A stretch of DNA of 64,000 bases from Muribaculaceae bacterium (GCA_017399915.1 JAFQAS010000058.1:124001-188000), one strand, 5' to 3'. Numbered from the stretch's first letter, positions 9,070 through 18,545 are shown. Translations and numbers: made by a program. The notes: generated from the letters alone by a model not told the origin.

Positions 9070-10197
9070 TTAGAATTCTGCAACAGTCATTGGCATAAGC
9101 AACATCAATAATTCGCTGTTTTCCTTGTCTTCAGAAGGAAGGAATACACCTGGACGACTTGGATCGGAAAGTGAAATTACGATATCGCTTGTTGGAAGTG
9201 TGCCAAATATTTCAATAAGATATGGAGCACTAAATCCAATAATCATTTCATCACCGGTGAAGTCGCAAGGTACAGATTCCCATGCCGATGTTTGGAAATT
9301 ATTGTCTTGAGCTTTAAGTATAACTTTGTCGGGAGTGAGTTTGAATTTAACAAGTCCATGACCTGGGTCAACAAATACACCTACACGACGCACGGCATTC
9401 AAGAATGATTGGCGATCGATAGTGAGTTTATATGGGTTGTTTGTTGGAATTACTCGGTTGTAATCGGGGAAGTTACCTTTGATGAATCGGCAATTGAAAG
9501 TAAATGATGCGCTTTCAAAGGTTGCACTTTTAGGCTCGATAGTAACATTTACGTTTTCTTCTTTAGCAAACACGTTTTTCAATACAGTAGCAGGCTTGAT
9601 AGGAAGGATACAAGATCCTTCAACTCCGGGAGCTGATAGAGCATTGCGATATTTTACGAGTTTGCGAGTGTCGGTAGCAACAAATGTAATAGCATCGGGT
9701 TTGATGTCCCAGAGGATACCCATCATTTGAGGACGAAGGTCGTCGTTACCTACGGCAAATAACGTGTTGTCGATACCATCGATAAGCTGTTTTGTAGGAC
9801 ATGTAAATTCAAGTTTGCCTGCATCTTCATTGTCATCTTTATTTGAAGGATATTCATTACCATTAAATGCAATGAGGCTATAATTTCCACTTGGGTAGGT
9901 AATTTCTACTGCAAGATTGTCATTAATTTCAAACGTGATGCCTTGGTCGGGCATTTCTTTGAGGAGGTCTACAAGGCGACGAGCATCAATACAAAACTTT
10001 CCTTCTCCTTCGGCTTCTGTTACAGGGATACGCGCAGTTAACGTGTTTTCTAAGTCAGAGGCTGTAACTGTCAATTGATTCCCTTCAAGATTAAAGAGGA
10101 AATTGTTGAGAATTGCTAACGCGTTTTTTGAATTAATAACTTTGCTTACTGATGATACATAATTGTAGAGCGTTTTGCTCGGCACATTGAATTTCAT
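9070..10197 (-). CDS. dnaN: DNA polymerase III sliding clamp (beta subunit)
   Basis: The 375-residue product is a full-length beta clamp with three repeated clamp folds. The first begins MKFNVPSKTLYNYVSSV and includes DARRLVDLLKEMPD near 88-101. The last ends with LLMLLMPMTVAEF, where the usual C terminus is close to MPMRL. The clamp encircles DNA and tethers polymerase III and repair enzymes. It is the first gene of the minus-strand run dnaN, exonuclease, coaBC, porD-like, recN, rlmB-like, purT. No dnaA or recF lies beside it, as is common in Bacteroidetes. Confidence 0.97.
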   Translation of the reverse strand: MKFNVPSKTLYNYVSSVSKVINSKNALAILNNFLFNLEGNQLTVTASDLENTLTARIPVTEAEGEGKFCIDARRLVDLLKEMPDQGITFEINDNLAVEITYPSGNYSLIAFNGNEYPSNKDDNEDAGKLEFTCPTKQLIDGIDNTLFAVGNDDLRPQMMGILWDIKPDAITFVATDTRKLVKYRNALSAPGVEGSCILPIKPATVLKNVFAKEENVNVTIEPKSATFESASFTFNCRFIKGNFPDYNRVIPTNNPYKLTIDRQSFLNAVRRVGVFVDPGHGLVKFKLTPDKVILKAQDNNFQTSAWESVPCDFTGDEMIIGFSAPYLIEIFGTLPTSDIVISLSDPSRPGVFLPSEDKENSELLMLLMPMTVAEF

Positions 10198-10245
10198 ATT
10201 ATTGCTATATTTTTTGAGTTTATTATTGTCGTAATTATTAATCTA

Positions 10246-10253
10246 CAAATATA
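10246..10253 (-). promoter_or_regulatory. probable dnaN operon promoter (-7 element)
   Basis: TATATTTG on the minus strand, 48 nt before the dnaN ATG, matches TAnnTTTG. No clear TTTG is found at the expected upstream spacing, so the call rests on the -7 element. Confidence 0.5.
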
Positions 10254-10362
10254 GGAATTTTTATTGAAAAAGCGAGTATATATTAAATCAAAATTTCATT
10301 AACGATAATATTAAAATTTAATCAAGAAGATTACACCAGAGAAATGAAGATTTCTTATAAAA

Positions 10363-10389
10363 AAAGGCGATGCATAACGCATCGCCTTT
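10363..10389 (-). terminator. Rho-independent terminator after the M13 peptidase gene
   Basis: An 11-bp stem (10363-10373 with 10379-10389) has a 5-nt loop and, read on the minus strand, is followed by a run of T. It lies 23 nt beyond the stop of the M13 peptidase frame. Confidence 0.85.
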
Positions 10390-10412
10390 GATGGTTTATG
10401 TAGAGGGGGTGT

Positions 10413-12426
10413 TTACCAAATTACAACACGATCATTTACAGAGCGGAACATTTTATCACCTTCTTTTACGTTGAATGCATCGAAGAATGGTTGAAGATTG
10501 CGGAGAGTTGCATTTACACGCCAGCGACCAAGAGAGTGGGGGTCGGTTTTGGTGCGTGATAGAATTTCTTCGTCACGAATGTTTGCTGCCCACACGTTTG
10601 CATATGATAGATAGAAACGTTGCTCAGGGGTAAAACCATCAATATCCTTACGCTCTTTGCCTTTGAGAGAGTTTTGATAGGCTGTGAATGCAACACGGAG
10701 TCCTCCTTGGTCGGCAATATTTTCACCGAGGGTGAAACGACCATTAGCATGTGTGTCGCCAAGAACGATGATTTCATCGAATTGTGCAACAAGTTGATCT
10801 GCGAGTTTGTTGAATGCTTCGGCATCTTCAGCAGTCCACCAATCTTTAAGGTTGCCATCTTTGTCGAATTGGCGACCTTGGTCATCAAATCCGTGAGTCA
10901 TTTCGTGGCCGATAACAACTCCAATTGCTCCGTAGTTTTCGGCATCGTCGGCATCGGGATTGAAAAATGGTGCTTGAAGTATGCCGGCTGGGAAACAAAT
11001 TTCGTTAGTCAATGGGCTATAATAAGCATTAACTGTTTGAGGAGGCATATACCAACGGTCGCGGTCAACAGGTTTACCATAGTCGGCAAGATTGAAATCA
11101 ACGTTGAATTTAATTGCGGCTTTAATGTTTTCCCAATAAGATTTTTTAGGGTCAATTGTGATGCCACTATAGTCGCGCCATTTATCGGGGAATCCGATTT
11201 TGACAGTAAATGTGGCAAGTTTTTCCTGAGCTTTTGCTTTTGTTGCATCACTCATCCATGTGAGATTGTCGATATGTTGACCAAGTGCAATTTTAAGATT
11301 GTTTACAAGCTCAAGCATTTTGTCTTTTGATGATTGTGGGAAATATTTTTCAACATATAGCTGTCCGACAGCTTCGCCAAGCATACCATTCGGAACACTT
11401 AATGCGCGTTTCCAACGAGGTTGAAGTTGTTGCACACCTGAAACAGCTTTTGAAAGTTCAAACTCAGCATTGATAAAATCATCGCTAAGATAGCTTGCAG
11501 CAGTAGAAACATAGCCGGCAGTGATGTAATCGCGCAATTCTTGTTCTGATGCATTTTTCATAATGCTATCAACTGCGGCAAATGATTTAGGTTGCCCTAC
11601 AACAACAATGTCCACGTTGTTAAGCCCTTGATTTTTAAAGTAACGGCGTAAATCAACATTGGGGAATTGTGTGGTAATCTGGTCGAGAGTCATAGGGTTA
11701 TAGCTTGCCATGGGGTTGCGTAGTTCTTCGCGAGTCATAGCGGCCTTAGCTAAGGCAGTTTCGATACTCATCACATTCTCAACAAAACGGTTTTGTTCGG
11801 TCTCTGAGTATCCAATTAGAGCACTAATTGTTTTTAGATATTTTTTATAAGCATCACGAACAGCAACTATGTTTTCGGAGTTTTCGAGATAATAGTCGCG
11901 ATCGCCAAGTCCGAGTCCTCCTTGTTGCCAATACATGGTGTTCATATTAGAATTCATCATATCGGCATCTACACCGGTACCAAAGAAAGCATTAACGCCA
12001 ATCATATTTGACATTAAATCGATAATGTCGGCTCTTTTAGTGTTGTTGATTGTTTTTACATCATTCATAATTGGCGTAGCACCTTCCTTGTTAAGGCGCA
12101 CGCTATCGAGCCCCATTGCATATAGGTCGCCAATTTTTTTTGGTAATAGAGCCTGGTGCAGCGTTTTTTGTGTCGAGATTATCGATTAGAGAACGCACTT
12201 GTTCACGGCTGCTTTCGCCAAGTTTGTCAAATGTGCCAAATCGTGAATATTCGGCTTTAATAGGATTTGCTTTCATCCAGCCTCCGCAAGCATATTGATA
12301 GAAGTCTTCTTGAGGAGCAATAGACTCATCGAGGTTGTTGCGGTCAACCCCTTTAGGAGTTTGAGCATTAATCGTCATCGTTGAAGTTAAAGCGATTGAC
12401 AAAACTGCATAGGAGAATTTCTTCAT
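10413..12426 (-). pseudogene. M13-family zinc metallopeptidase, broken by a one-base frameshift
   Basis: Two overlapping frames (12426 to 12103, and the frame closing at 10413) together give one complete M13 (neprilysin/PepO-like) peptidase of about 670 residues. The N part has a signal peptide (residues 1-21, ending INAQ) and the usual DLDESIAPQEDFYQYACGGW-like start. The C part keeps the zinc site VVIGHEMTHGFDDQG, the LGENIADQGGLRVA motif with the third ligand Glu, and the normal end. The break is a run of eight A on the minus strand (12134-12141). With seven A the reading becomes TKKIGDLYAMGLDS without interruption. The rest looks intact, so this is a recent mutation, a slippage-prone gene or a sequence error. 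It is 21 bp downstream of the ABC-F gene. Confidence 0.85.
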
Positions 12427-12447
12427 TTTGTCGATAATTTGTTAAAG

Positions 12448-14418
12448 TTAATTATTAATATTTTTTGATTTTATTTCTTCAAGTTCCATTGATGCAAGTT
12501 CCCATAGGCTCATTGCATTTTCGAGCTTTTTATTTTTTTCGGCATGAATGTTGAAAATGTCATTGTCGATATCCCCGGCTGCTATTTTTGCTTCAATTTC
12601 GGCGATTTCATTTTCGATATTACTTATTTCAGTTTCAGCTTCTTTTACCTTTTTTTCTGCACGTTTGATGGCTTTTTCTCGCTCGCGTTGCTCGGCATAG
12701 CTCATTTTGGCGTTATTAGTCGATGTCGTTTCATTTTTCTCGGGGGTATTTGTCGATTTAATGGTTTGATTTTTTGCTAATTGAGAATTTACTTCAAGTT
12801 CAGCAAGAGAGTCGATTTTTTTCTTTTCAAGAAACTCGTATATGCCTCCAAGGCATTCTTTGATTTTGCCTCCACCAAATTCATACACTTTTTCGACCAA
12901 CCCATCGAGAAACTCACGGTCGTGAGATACCACAATAACCGTGCCATTAAAGTCTTTAATGGCTTGTTTGAGTATGTCTTTTGTTCTCATGTCGAGGTGG
13001 TTGGTGGGTTCGTCAAGAATGAGTAGATTTACGGGTTCAAGTAATAATCTAATCATCGCAAGTCGAGTTTTCTCACCGCCTGATAACACTTTTACTTTCT
13101 TGTCAGAAGCTTCACCTCCAAACATAAAAGCACCAAGTATATCGCGAATTTTAGTGCGAATATCACCAACGGCTACACGATCGATAGTGTCAAAAACTGT
13201 TATTTCTCCATCGAGTAATTGAGCTTGATTTTGAGCGAAATATCCTATTTTTACATTGTGACCTATCTTAAGATTGCCGGTAAAAGGAATCTCATTCATG
13301 ATACATTTTACCAATGTTGATTTTCCTTCACCATTCTTGCCTACAAATGCTACTTTTTCCCCTCGCTTAATGGTAAATGTTGCATTGTCAAATACTTGGT
13401 GCTCACCATATCGTTTTCCTACATTGTCTGCGATTATGGGGTAATCTCCGGAACGAGGAGCCGGAGGCAATTTAAGATTTAGGTGAGATGTATCTACTTC
13501 GTCAACTTCAATACGTTCTATTTTTGCTAATTGTTTGATTCGGCTTTGTACTTGAACCGATTTTGTAGCCTTATATCTGAATCTCTCGATAAATTCTTCG
13601 GTGTCTTGAATTTGCTTTTGTTGATTTTGATAGGCTCGCATTTGTTGTTCAATGCGTTCTTGGTGTAAAACTACATATTTTGAATAATTGACAGCATAGT
13701 CATATATTTTGCCAAGGGATATTTCAATTGTTCGATTAGTCACATTGTCAATAAATGCTCGGTCGTGAGATACAAGCACAACTGCGTTGGCTTTAGTGAT
13801 AAGAAAATTCTCAAGCCATTGAATTGATTCTATATCAAGGTGGTTGGTTGGTTCGTCAAGCAGGAGTACATCGGGGTGGGTGAGGAGTAGTTTTGCAAGC
13901 TCAATGCGCATTCTCCAACCTCCACTAAATTCAGCTGTTGGACGATTGAAATCATTGCGATTAAAGCCAAGCCCAATAAGTGTGCGTTCCATTTCGGCTT
14001 CTCTATTTTCGCTTTCCTCCATCGCAATATGTTCGTTGAGGATCGAGAGCCGATCTATAAGATCTTGATATTCTTTACTCTCATAATCTTCACGCGTTAA
14101 TAGCTCGTTGTTTATTTTATTGAGTTGGTCGCGCATTTCATCAATATGAGAGAATGCTTTGCTCACCTCTTCTATGACGGTTAGAGAGTCGTTCAACTCC
14201 ATCTGTTGAGGCAGATAGCTAATAGTAATTTCATTGGGTTTTGCGACACAACCCGAAGTGGGAGATTGTAACCCGGCAATAATTTTGAGCATAGTTGATT
14301 TGCCAGCTCCGTTTTTCCCAACAAGTGCTATTTTGTCTTTCTTATTTATGACGTAGTTGATATTGTCAAATAAAGACTTTGCGCTGAATTCTACCGATAG
14401 ATTTTGTATTGAAATCAT
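12448..14418 (-). CDS. ABC-F family ATPase
   Basis: The 656-residue product has two ABC ATPase domains and no membrane segments, the ABC-F architecture. Domain 1 has Walker A GKNGAGKS (about 37-44), signature SGGWRMRIELAKLLL (about 165-179) and LLLDEPTNHLD (about 185-195). Domain 2 has GKNGEGKS (about 355-362), LSGGEKTRLAMIRLLL and LLILDEPTNHLD. A linker of about 80 residues lies between them, and a charged coiled coil forms the C terminus (about 575-650), as in Uup-like members. ABC-F proteins act on ribosomes as translation factors or antibiotic protection proteins. Nothing here points to resistance. It is the first gene of a pair with the M13 peptidase and has its own promoter. Confidence 0.92.
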   Translation of the reverse strand: MISIQNLSVEFSAKSLFDNINYVINKKDKIALVGKNGAGKSTMLKIIAGLQSPTSGCVAKPNEITISYLPQQMELNDSLTVIEEVSKAFSHIDEMRDQLNKINNELLTREDYESKEYQDLIDRLSILNEHIAMEESENREAEMERTLIGLGFNRNDFNRPTAEFSGGWRMRIELAKLLLTHPDVLLLDEPTNHLDIESIQWLENFLITKANAVVLVSHDRAFIDNVTNRTIEISLGKIYDYAVNYSKYVVLHQERIEQQMRAYQNQQKQIQDTEEFIERFRYKATKSVQVQSRIKQLAKIERIEVDEVDTSHLNLKLPPAPRSGDYPIIADNVGKRYGEHQVFDNATFTIKRGEKVAFVGKNGEGKSTLVKCIMNEIPFTGNLKIGHNVKIGYFAQNQAQLLDGEITVFDTIDRVAVGDIRTKIRDILGAFMFGGEASDKKVKVLSGGEKTRLAMIRLLLEPVNLLILDEPTNHLDMRTKDILKQAIKDFNGTVIVVSHDREFLDGLVEKVYEFGGGKIKECLGGIYEFLEKKKIDSLAELEVNSQLAKNQTIKSTNTPEKNETTSTNNAKMSYAEQREREKAIKRAEKKVKEAETEISNIENEIAEIEAKIAAGDIDNDIFNIHAEKNKKLENAMSLWELASMELEEIKSKNINN

Positions 14419-14446
14419 TTATTGAGATTGCAAATTATTTATTATG

Positions 14447-14478
14447 CAAAGTTAGCAAGATTGTTGTCGATAAGCAAA
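14447..14478 (-). promoter_or_regulatory. promoter of the ABC-F gene
   Basis: On the minus strand TTTG (14475-14478), 20 nt, then TAACTTTG (14447-14454), 28 nt before the ATG. This is a near-perfect match to the Bacteroidetes consensus. It lies directly beside the rpsP terminator. Confidence 0.8.
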
Positions 14479-14482
14479 TAAA

Positions 14483-14509
14483 AAAGGATGCCAATTTCTG
14501 ACATCCTTT
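14483..14509 (-). terminator. rpsP terminator
   Basis: An 8-bp stem (14483-14490 with 14502-14509) has an 11-nt loop and is followed on the minus strand by a T run. It lies 25 nt after the rpsP stop. Confidence 0.75.
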
Positions 14510-14534
14510 ATAATTCATGTAAATTCTTTGCGAA

Positions 14535-15080
14535 TTATTCTGCGCTTTCAGCAGCAGCTTCTTCAGCAGGAGCTTCTTCAGCGTTTGCAGCAGCTTCAGC
14601 TTCAGCAGCGGCAGCGGCGATTTCGGCTTTTTTCTTTGCAACTTCTTCTGCTTTAGCTTTGTTCTTAGCTTGTTCGTCTTCAAGACGTTTTTTAGCATCG
14701 CTTGCTTTTTCGTCAGCAAGTTTTGATTTGAATGCAGCAACAGCAGCAGTTTTTTTGCTTTTCCAAGCGTCGAAACGACGTTGAGCTTCAGCTTCGTCGA
14801 AAGCACCTTTTTTAACACCACCTTGGAGGTGTTTCATCAAAAGTACGCCTTCGTTAGAAAGAATGTTGCGAACTGTGTCGGTGGGTTGTGCACCGCAGTT
14901 TACCCAATACAAAGCCCGTTCGAAGTTCAATGTTATTGTAGCAGGATTAGTGTTAGGATTATAAGAACCTATCCTTTCAATAAATTTACCATCTCGTGGT
15001 GCTCTGCTATCGGCGATAACAATAGGATAAAACGCGTAGTCTTTGCGACCGTGACGTTGTAATCTGATTTTAGTTGCCAT
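14535..15080 (-). CDS. rpsP: 30S ribosomal protein S16 with long Ala/Lys/Glu tail
   Basis: The first 80 or so residues are a normal S16, starting [20 protein letters not shown] and including [21 protein letters not shown]16 is a primary assembly protein of the small subunit. Beyond residue about 95 there is a low-complexity, charged, probably helical extension of about 85 residues ending in an Ala/Glu-rich stretch, giving 181 residues against about 80-90 in E. coli. Such tails are common in Bacteroidetes S16. rimM and trmD, its neighbours in Proteobacteria, are absent. The gene has its own promoter and terminator, so it is probably monocistronic. Confidence 0.95.
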   Translation of the reverse strand: MATKIRLQRHGRKDYAFYPIVIADSRAPRDGKFIERIGSYNPNTNPATITLNFERALYWVNCGAQPTDTVRNILSNEGVLLMKHLQGGVKKGAFDEAEAQRRFDAWKSKKTAAVAAFKSKLADEKASDAKKRLEDEQAKNKAKAEEVAKKKAEIAAAAAEAEAAANAEEAPAEEAAAESAE

Positions 15081-15125
15081 TTAAATAAAATTTAAAAAAT
15101 TGGTTTTGTATTGATTTTGCGGGTG

Positions 15126-15156
15126 CAAAGTTACATAAAATATTCGATTTGACAAA
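15126..15156 (-). promoter_or_regulatory. rpsP promoter
   Basis: On the minus strand TTTG (15153-15156), 19 nt, then TAACTTTG (15126-15133), giving a leader of about 40 nt before rpsP. This is a full consensus match. Confidence 0.8.
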
Positions 15157-15185
15157 AATAATTATGTAATAAAGCACTAATTAAA

Positions 15186-15929
15186 CTATAATTTAGAAAT
15201 AAATTGTTCTTCGGCTACTTTGATTGAATCAATTTTACCGATGTCGTGCCATTGATATTTTTCAGCCGGAGTATAACCCATAATCTTCAATTCGTTACAT
15301 TTGTCAATGTAGAATGGAGTTATTGAAAATTTGGGTTCTGAGCTATATTTGTCAAGAACATCAAAGATTGATGGTGATACGATGTGTACTCCTCCAAATG
15401 CAAGTAGTTTATCGGATTCATGTGCAATATAACCTGAAGGTTTTACCTCCCCGGTAGATATATTAGTCCACCCTTTTAGCTGATTTGATTTATTGATATA
15501 AAAATATCGAGTGGTTTTCCGATCTGCTACAAGTAATGTTGCATCAGCTTTGTTATCAACGTGTTGTTTGGCCATTTTGTGTAAGTCAAAATCCGTTAGA
15601 ATATCTGCATTGTGGATAATAATGGGTTCATTCCCATCAAGCCATTTGCGAGCTTTTAGTATTCCGCCGCCGGTGTCGAGTAATAAATCACGTTCATCGC
15701 TGATGTGTATAGTTATGCCAAAATTGTTTTTAGCTTTAACAAATTCAATGATTTTATCTCCGAAGTGATGTATGTTTATTACTATCTCATTGATGCCATA
15801 ATTGATTAATCGCTTAATTACATGCTCGAGCATAGCGACTCCTCCCACTTCAACTAGAGCTTTAGGGCGATCGTTCGTAAGTGGACGAAGTCGAGTGCCT
15901 AATCCGGCTGCAAAAATTATCGCTTTCAT
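15186..15929 (-). CDS. MurU-like sugar-1-phosphate nucleotidyltransferase
   Basis: The 247-residue product is an NTP-transferase-fold enzyme with the signature KAIIFAAGLGTRLRPLT (residues 2-18), the conserved RPKALVEVGG (about 21-30), and the metal or sugar-binding stretch IIHNADILTDFD (about 98-109). Its length and small single domain resemble MurU (MurNAc-1-P uridylyltransferase) and HddC-type enzymes rather than the larger GlmU. It starts 6 bp after a kinase fused to a RapZ C-terminal domain. In Pseudomonas the pair AmgK (anomeric MurNAc/GlcNAc kinase) and MurU makes UDP-MurNAc from recycled wall sugar, so an equivalent salvage pair is likely here (inference). The actual sugar and nucleotide are not proven by sequence. 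Confidence 0.85.
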   Translation of the reverse strand: MKAIIFAAGLGTRLRPLTNDRPKALVEVGGVAMLEHVIKRLINYGINEIVINIHHFGDKIIEFVKAKNNFGITIHISDERDLLLDTGGGILKARKWLDGNEPIIIHNADILTDFDLHKMAKQHVDNKADATLLVADRKTTRYFYINKSNQLKGWTNISTGEVKPSGYIAHESDKLLAFGGVHIVSPSIFDVLDKYSSEPKFSITPFYIDKCNELKIMGYTPAEKYQWHDIGKIDSIKVAEEQFISKL

Positions 15930-15935
15930 TGCAAA

Positions 15936-17366
15936 TTAAAATTTTGCGTTGAAAGTTTGTTCTATATTTTGTTCGCGGTGTATAAGCTCAACTTTAACAT
16001 TAAACTTTTTGTTGATATGTTCTGCCATGTGTTGAGCGCAATAAACTGAACGGTGTTGTCCGCCGGTGCAACCAAAACAAACCATTAGATTGGTAAAACC
16101 ACGTTCAATATATCGTTTTACATTTGAGTCAACAAGTTCATATGCATGATCGAGGAAAGTGATGATTTCTCCGTCATCCTCAAGGAATTTAATGACTTGC
16201 TGGTCAAGACCAGTGAATGGCTTGTAGCGTTCGTATTTGCCGGGGTTGTTTACTGCACGACAATCAAATACATAACCACCTCCATTGCCAGATGTGTCAT
16301 TTGGAATGCCCTTTTTGTAAGCAAAACTCATGACTTTAACAGTAAGTGTATGTTTTTGAAGTTCGTCGCTGAATTGTTTCATCTCAACTAATTCTTTTAA
16401 GATTTTGCTTAAATATGGGTATTCGGGATATGGCACTTGAAGGAGAGTGCGAAGATTTGCTACAGCAAATGGTACACTTTGCATGAAGTGAGGCTTCTTT
16501 TCGAAATAACCTCGGAACCCGTATGCCCCAAGTACTTGCAATGTGCGGAATAAAACAAAGTGGCGAAGTTGTTCATGGAAATATTTCTCATCAACTGGCT
16601 TATATTTACGTAAGGCGTCGATATATTCTTTAATTAATTCTTGACGAAGGCTGTCGGGCATGTTCGCTTTAGCTTGCCATAAGAATGAAGCTACATCGTA
16701 GTAGAATGGGCCTTTGCGACCACCTTGGAAATCTATAAACCAAGGATTATTGTCAACGAGCATCACGTTTCGAGATTGGAAATCGCGATACATGAAAGTG
16801 CTTGATTGGCTACGCATAAGCACTTCGCTCATTTTTTGGAAATCATCTTCGAGTTTATCTTCTTGGAATTCAAGCCCGGTAGCTTTTAGGAAGCAATATT
16901 TGAAATAATTCAAGTCCCACATGATTGTGCGGGTGTCAAATTCGGCTAGTGGATAGCATTTGTTAAAATCAAGCCCAATTGCTCCTAAAAATTGAATATC
17001 AGGTAGGATACGAATGGTTTTTATTAGTAATTCTTTTTCTTCATTGCTGAATGAACGCGTTTTGCGTCCTTTCTCAATGGCTCCAAAAAGAATGTTGTCA
17101 CCTAAATCTTCTTGTATATATGCCATATTGTCGTCTGACACGGCAAGGACTTGTGGCACTGGGAGATTTTGTCCTTTAAAATGTTTGGCTAAATATATAA
17201 AAGATTCATTTTCTTCTTTGCATGTGCCTATTACTCCAATAATAGAACGTTCACCAGTTAATCTGAAATATCTTCGATTAGATCCTGATGCGGGTAAGTC
17301 AATAACTTCAGTAGGTTGAGAACCTACTACTTGTGTATATAATTCTGATAAAATTGTAGAATCCAT
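15936..17366 (-). CDS. AmgK-like sugar kinase fused to RapZ C-terminal domain
   Basis: The 476-residue product has two parts. Residues about 1-320 are an aminoglycoside-phosphotransferase-like kinase. Visible motifs are SGSNRRYFRL (about 27-36), the catalytic loop FMYRDFQSRNVML (about 190-202, with Asp and Asn in place) and WFIDFQGG (about 207-214, the metal-binding Asp). Residues about 340-476 match the C-terminal domain of RapZ: SFAYKKGIP, YVFDCRAVNNPGKYERY, FTGLDQQVIKFL and FGCTGGQHRSVYCAQ. In E. coli this domain binds glucosamine-6-phosphate and the RNase adaptor activity needs it. The N-terminal P-loop ATPase of RapZ is absent and the kinase takes its place. With the MurU-like gene 6 bp downstream, I infer amino-sugar salvage with built-in sensing. 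Confidence 0.88.
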   Translation of the reverse strand: MDSTILSELYTQVVGSQPTEVIDLPASGSNRRYFRLTGERSIIGVIGTCKEENESFIYLAKHFKGQNLPVPQVLAVSDDNMAYIQEDLGDNILFGAIEKGRKTRSFSNEEKELLIKTIRILPDIQFLGAIGLDFNKCYPLAEFDTRTIMWDLNYFKYCFLKATGLEFQEDKLEDDFQKMSEVLMRSQSSTFMYRDFQSRNVMLVDNNPWFIDFQGGRKGPFYYDVASFLWQAKANMPDSLRQELIKEYIDALRKYKPVDEKYFHEQLRHFVLFRTLQVLGAYGFRGYFEKKPHFMQSVPFAVANLRTLLQVPYPEYPYLSKILKELVEMKQFSDELQKHTLTVKVMSFAYKKGIPNDTSGNGGGYVFDCRAVNNPGKYERYKPFTGLDQQVIKFLEDDGEIITFLDHAYELVDSNVKRYIERGFTNLMVCFGCTGGQHRSVYCAQHMAEHINKKFNVKVELIHREQNIEQTFNAKF

Positions 17367-17385
17367 TGTACTATATTATTTTCTG

Positions 17386-17393
17386 CAAAGATA
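17386..17393 (-). promoter_or_regulatory. promoter (-7 element) of the kinase-RapZ/MurU-like operon
   Basis: TATCTTTG on the minus strand, 19 nt before the start codon, matches TAnnTTTG. The upstream TTTG is not clear. Confidence 0.55.
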
Positions 17394-17507
17394 GTGGTTT
17401 ATTTTCATACTTTTATCACAATTGTGTTTTTTTACAGCCTTTTGACTTTTTATTGTTAAATATTAGATAGTTTTTATTGGATATGTTATTCGTTACATTA
17501 AATTTTG

Positions 17508-17515
17508 TAACTTTG
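17508..17515 (+). promoter_or_regulatory. promoter (-7 element) of the Yip1-like/smpB operon
   Basis: TAACTTTG, 19 nt before the ATG at 17535. It is divergent from the kinase-RapZ promoter about 115 bp away. The -33 element is not obvious. Confidence 0.6.
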
Positions 17516-17534
17516 TGCCAAAATAGATAAACAA

Positions 17535-18083
17535 ATGCTTAAGTTTTTAAAATACATAGGGCAATTAATTCTTTCTCCGGGAAATGGTTGGGAAGATGTC
17601 TCGCATGCTGGTTATGATCCTAAATCATTGGCGTCAATAGGGTTATATCCGTTAATAGGACTTGCATCAATGACAACTTTTTTAGGACTATTATTTGACC
17701 AAGAGTCCATTGTAGTAACCTTACTGCAGCAAGCAATAATAGTGTTTGTTGCGTTGTTTGTTACATATTTTATTGCGATTGCTATTTTTGGCGTTTTATT
17801 GCAATTTTTGACGGAAGGTGAGCCAAACGAAAAAAAATATACAACAGTGATAACATATTCTGTTGCATTAATGGCAATAGCAAAATTATTGGAGAATTGT
17901 ATCCCAATAAAACTTCCTCTATTGTATTTTTTATACATATATATTGCCTTAATAATATGGAAAAGTGTTAGATATTTGGCTATAAAGGAAAAAAGAGTGC
18001 CATATTTTGTATTGATGGCTATATTCTCTATAATAATTCTCCCATTCATTATAGAATGGGTGCTAAGCTTGATTATCCTTTAG
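17535..18083 (+). CDS. Yip1-domain integral membrane protein
   Basis: The 182-residue product has about five hydrophobic segments (about 33-52, 62-90, 105-118, 125-142 and 155-182) after a short cytoplasmic start with SPGNGWEDV, a feature of bacterial Yip1/YIP family proteins. Its function is unknown. These genes often sit beside smpB in Bacteroidetes, and here it ends 3 bp before the smpB ATG, so the two are co-transcribed. Confidence 0.8.
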   Translation: MLKFLKYIGQLILSPGNGWEDVSHAGYDPKSLASIGLYPLIGLASMTTFLGLLFDQESIVVTLLQQAIIVFVALFVTYFIAIAIFGVLLQFLTEGEPNEKKYTTVITYSVALMAIAKLLENCIPIKLPLLYFLYIYIALIIWKSVRYLAIKEKRVPYFVLMAIFSIIILPFIIEWVLSLIIL

Positions 18084-18086
18084 ATT

Positions 18087-18545
18087 ATGAAATTTAGCAA
18101 AGATATTAATATAAAAAACAAGCGAGCTACGTTTGATTATAGTATAATTGAAACGTTCACCGCCGGTATTGTATTAACTGGAACAGAAATAAAATCAATT
18201 AGATTGGGGAAAGCAAGTTTGGTTGATACTTATTGCTATGTTACAAATGGCGAAGTTTGGGTTAAGAATATGTATATTGCTGAATATTTTTATGGCACAT
18301 ATAATAACCATGAACAGCGTCGTGATCGCAAGCTATTACTTAATCGAAAGGAAATTCGACGTCTTGAAAAAGATGGTAAAGAAACAGGATACACAATTGT
18401 GCCATTGAAATTGTTTATAAATGAGCGAGGGTTGGCAAAATTGGTTATAGGTCTTGGTCGAGGTAAAAAAGAATATGACAAACGTCAATCGATTAAAGAA
18501 CGTGAAGATAAAAGGGCTATGGCTCGAATGTTTGAAAAGATTTAA
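18087..18545 (+). CDS. smpB: SsrA-binding protein SmpB
   Basis: The 152-residue product is full length. It has [34 protein letters not shown] (about 35-48), the conserved [20 protein letters not shown] (about 109-128) and the basic C-terminal tail [14 protein letters not shown] that reaches the decoding centre. SmpB delivers tmRNA to stalled ribosomes. The tmRNA gene is not in this window. Its stop codon overlaps the stop of the opposing methyltransferase gene (18542-18545). Confidence 0.96.
   Translation: MKFSKDINIKNKRATFDYSIIETFTAGIVLTGTEIKSIRLGKASLVDTYCYVTNGEVWVKNMYIAEYFYGTYNNHEQRRDRKLLLNRKEIRRLEKDGKETGYTIVPLKLFINERGLAKLVIGLGRGKKEYDKRQSIKEREDKRAMARMFEKI

Noticed and set aside
10620-11330. 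236-residue open frame on the plus strand
   Set aside because: It lies wholly antisense to the conserved core of the M13 peptidase, is Cys/Val/Phe-rich without domains, and has no promoter. It is a shadow of the real gene.
14435-14821. Lys/Leu-rich 128-residue frame on the minus strand
   Set aside because: It is a frameshifted reading of the Ala/Lys-rich S16 tail and of the terminator, with no start signal.
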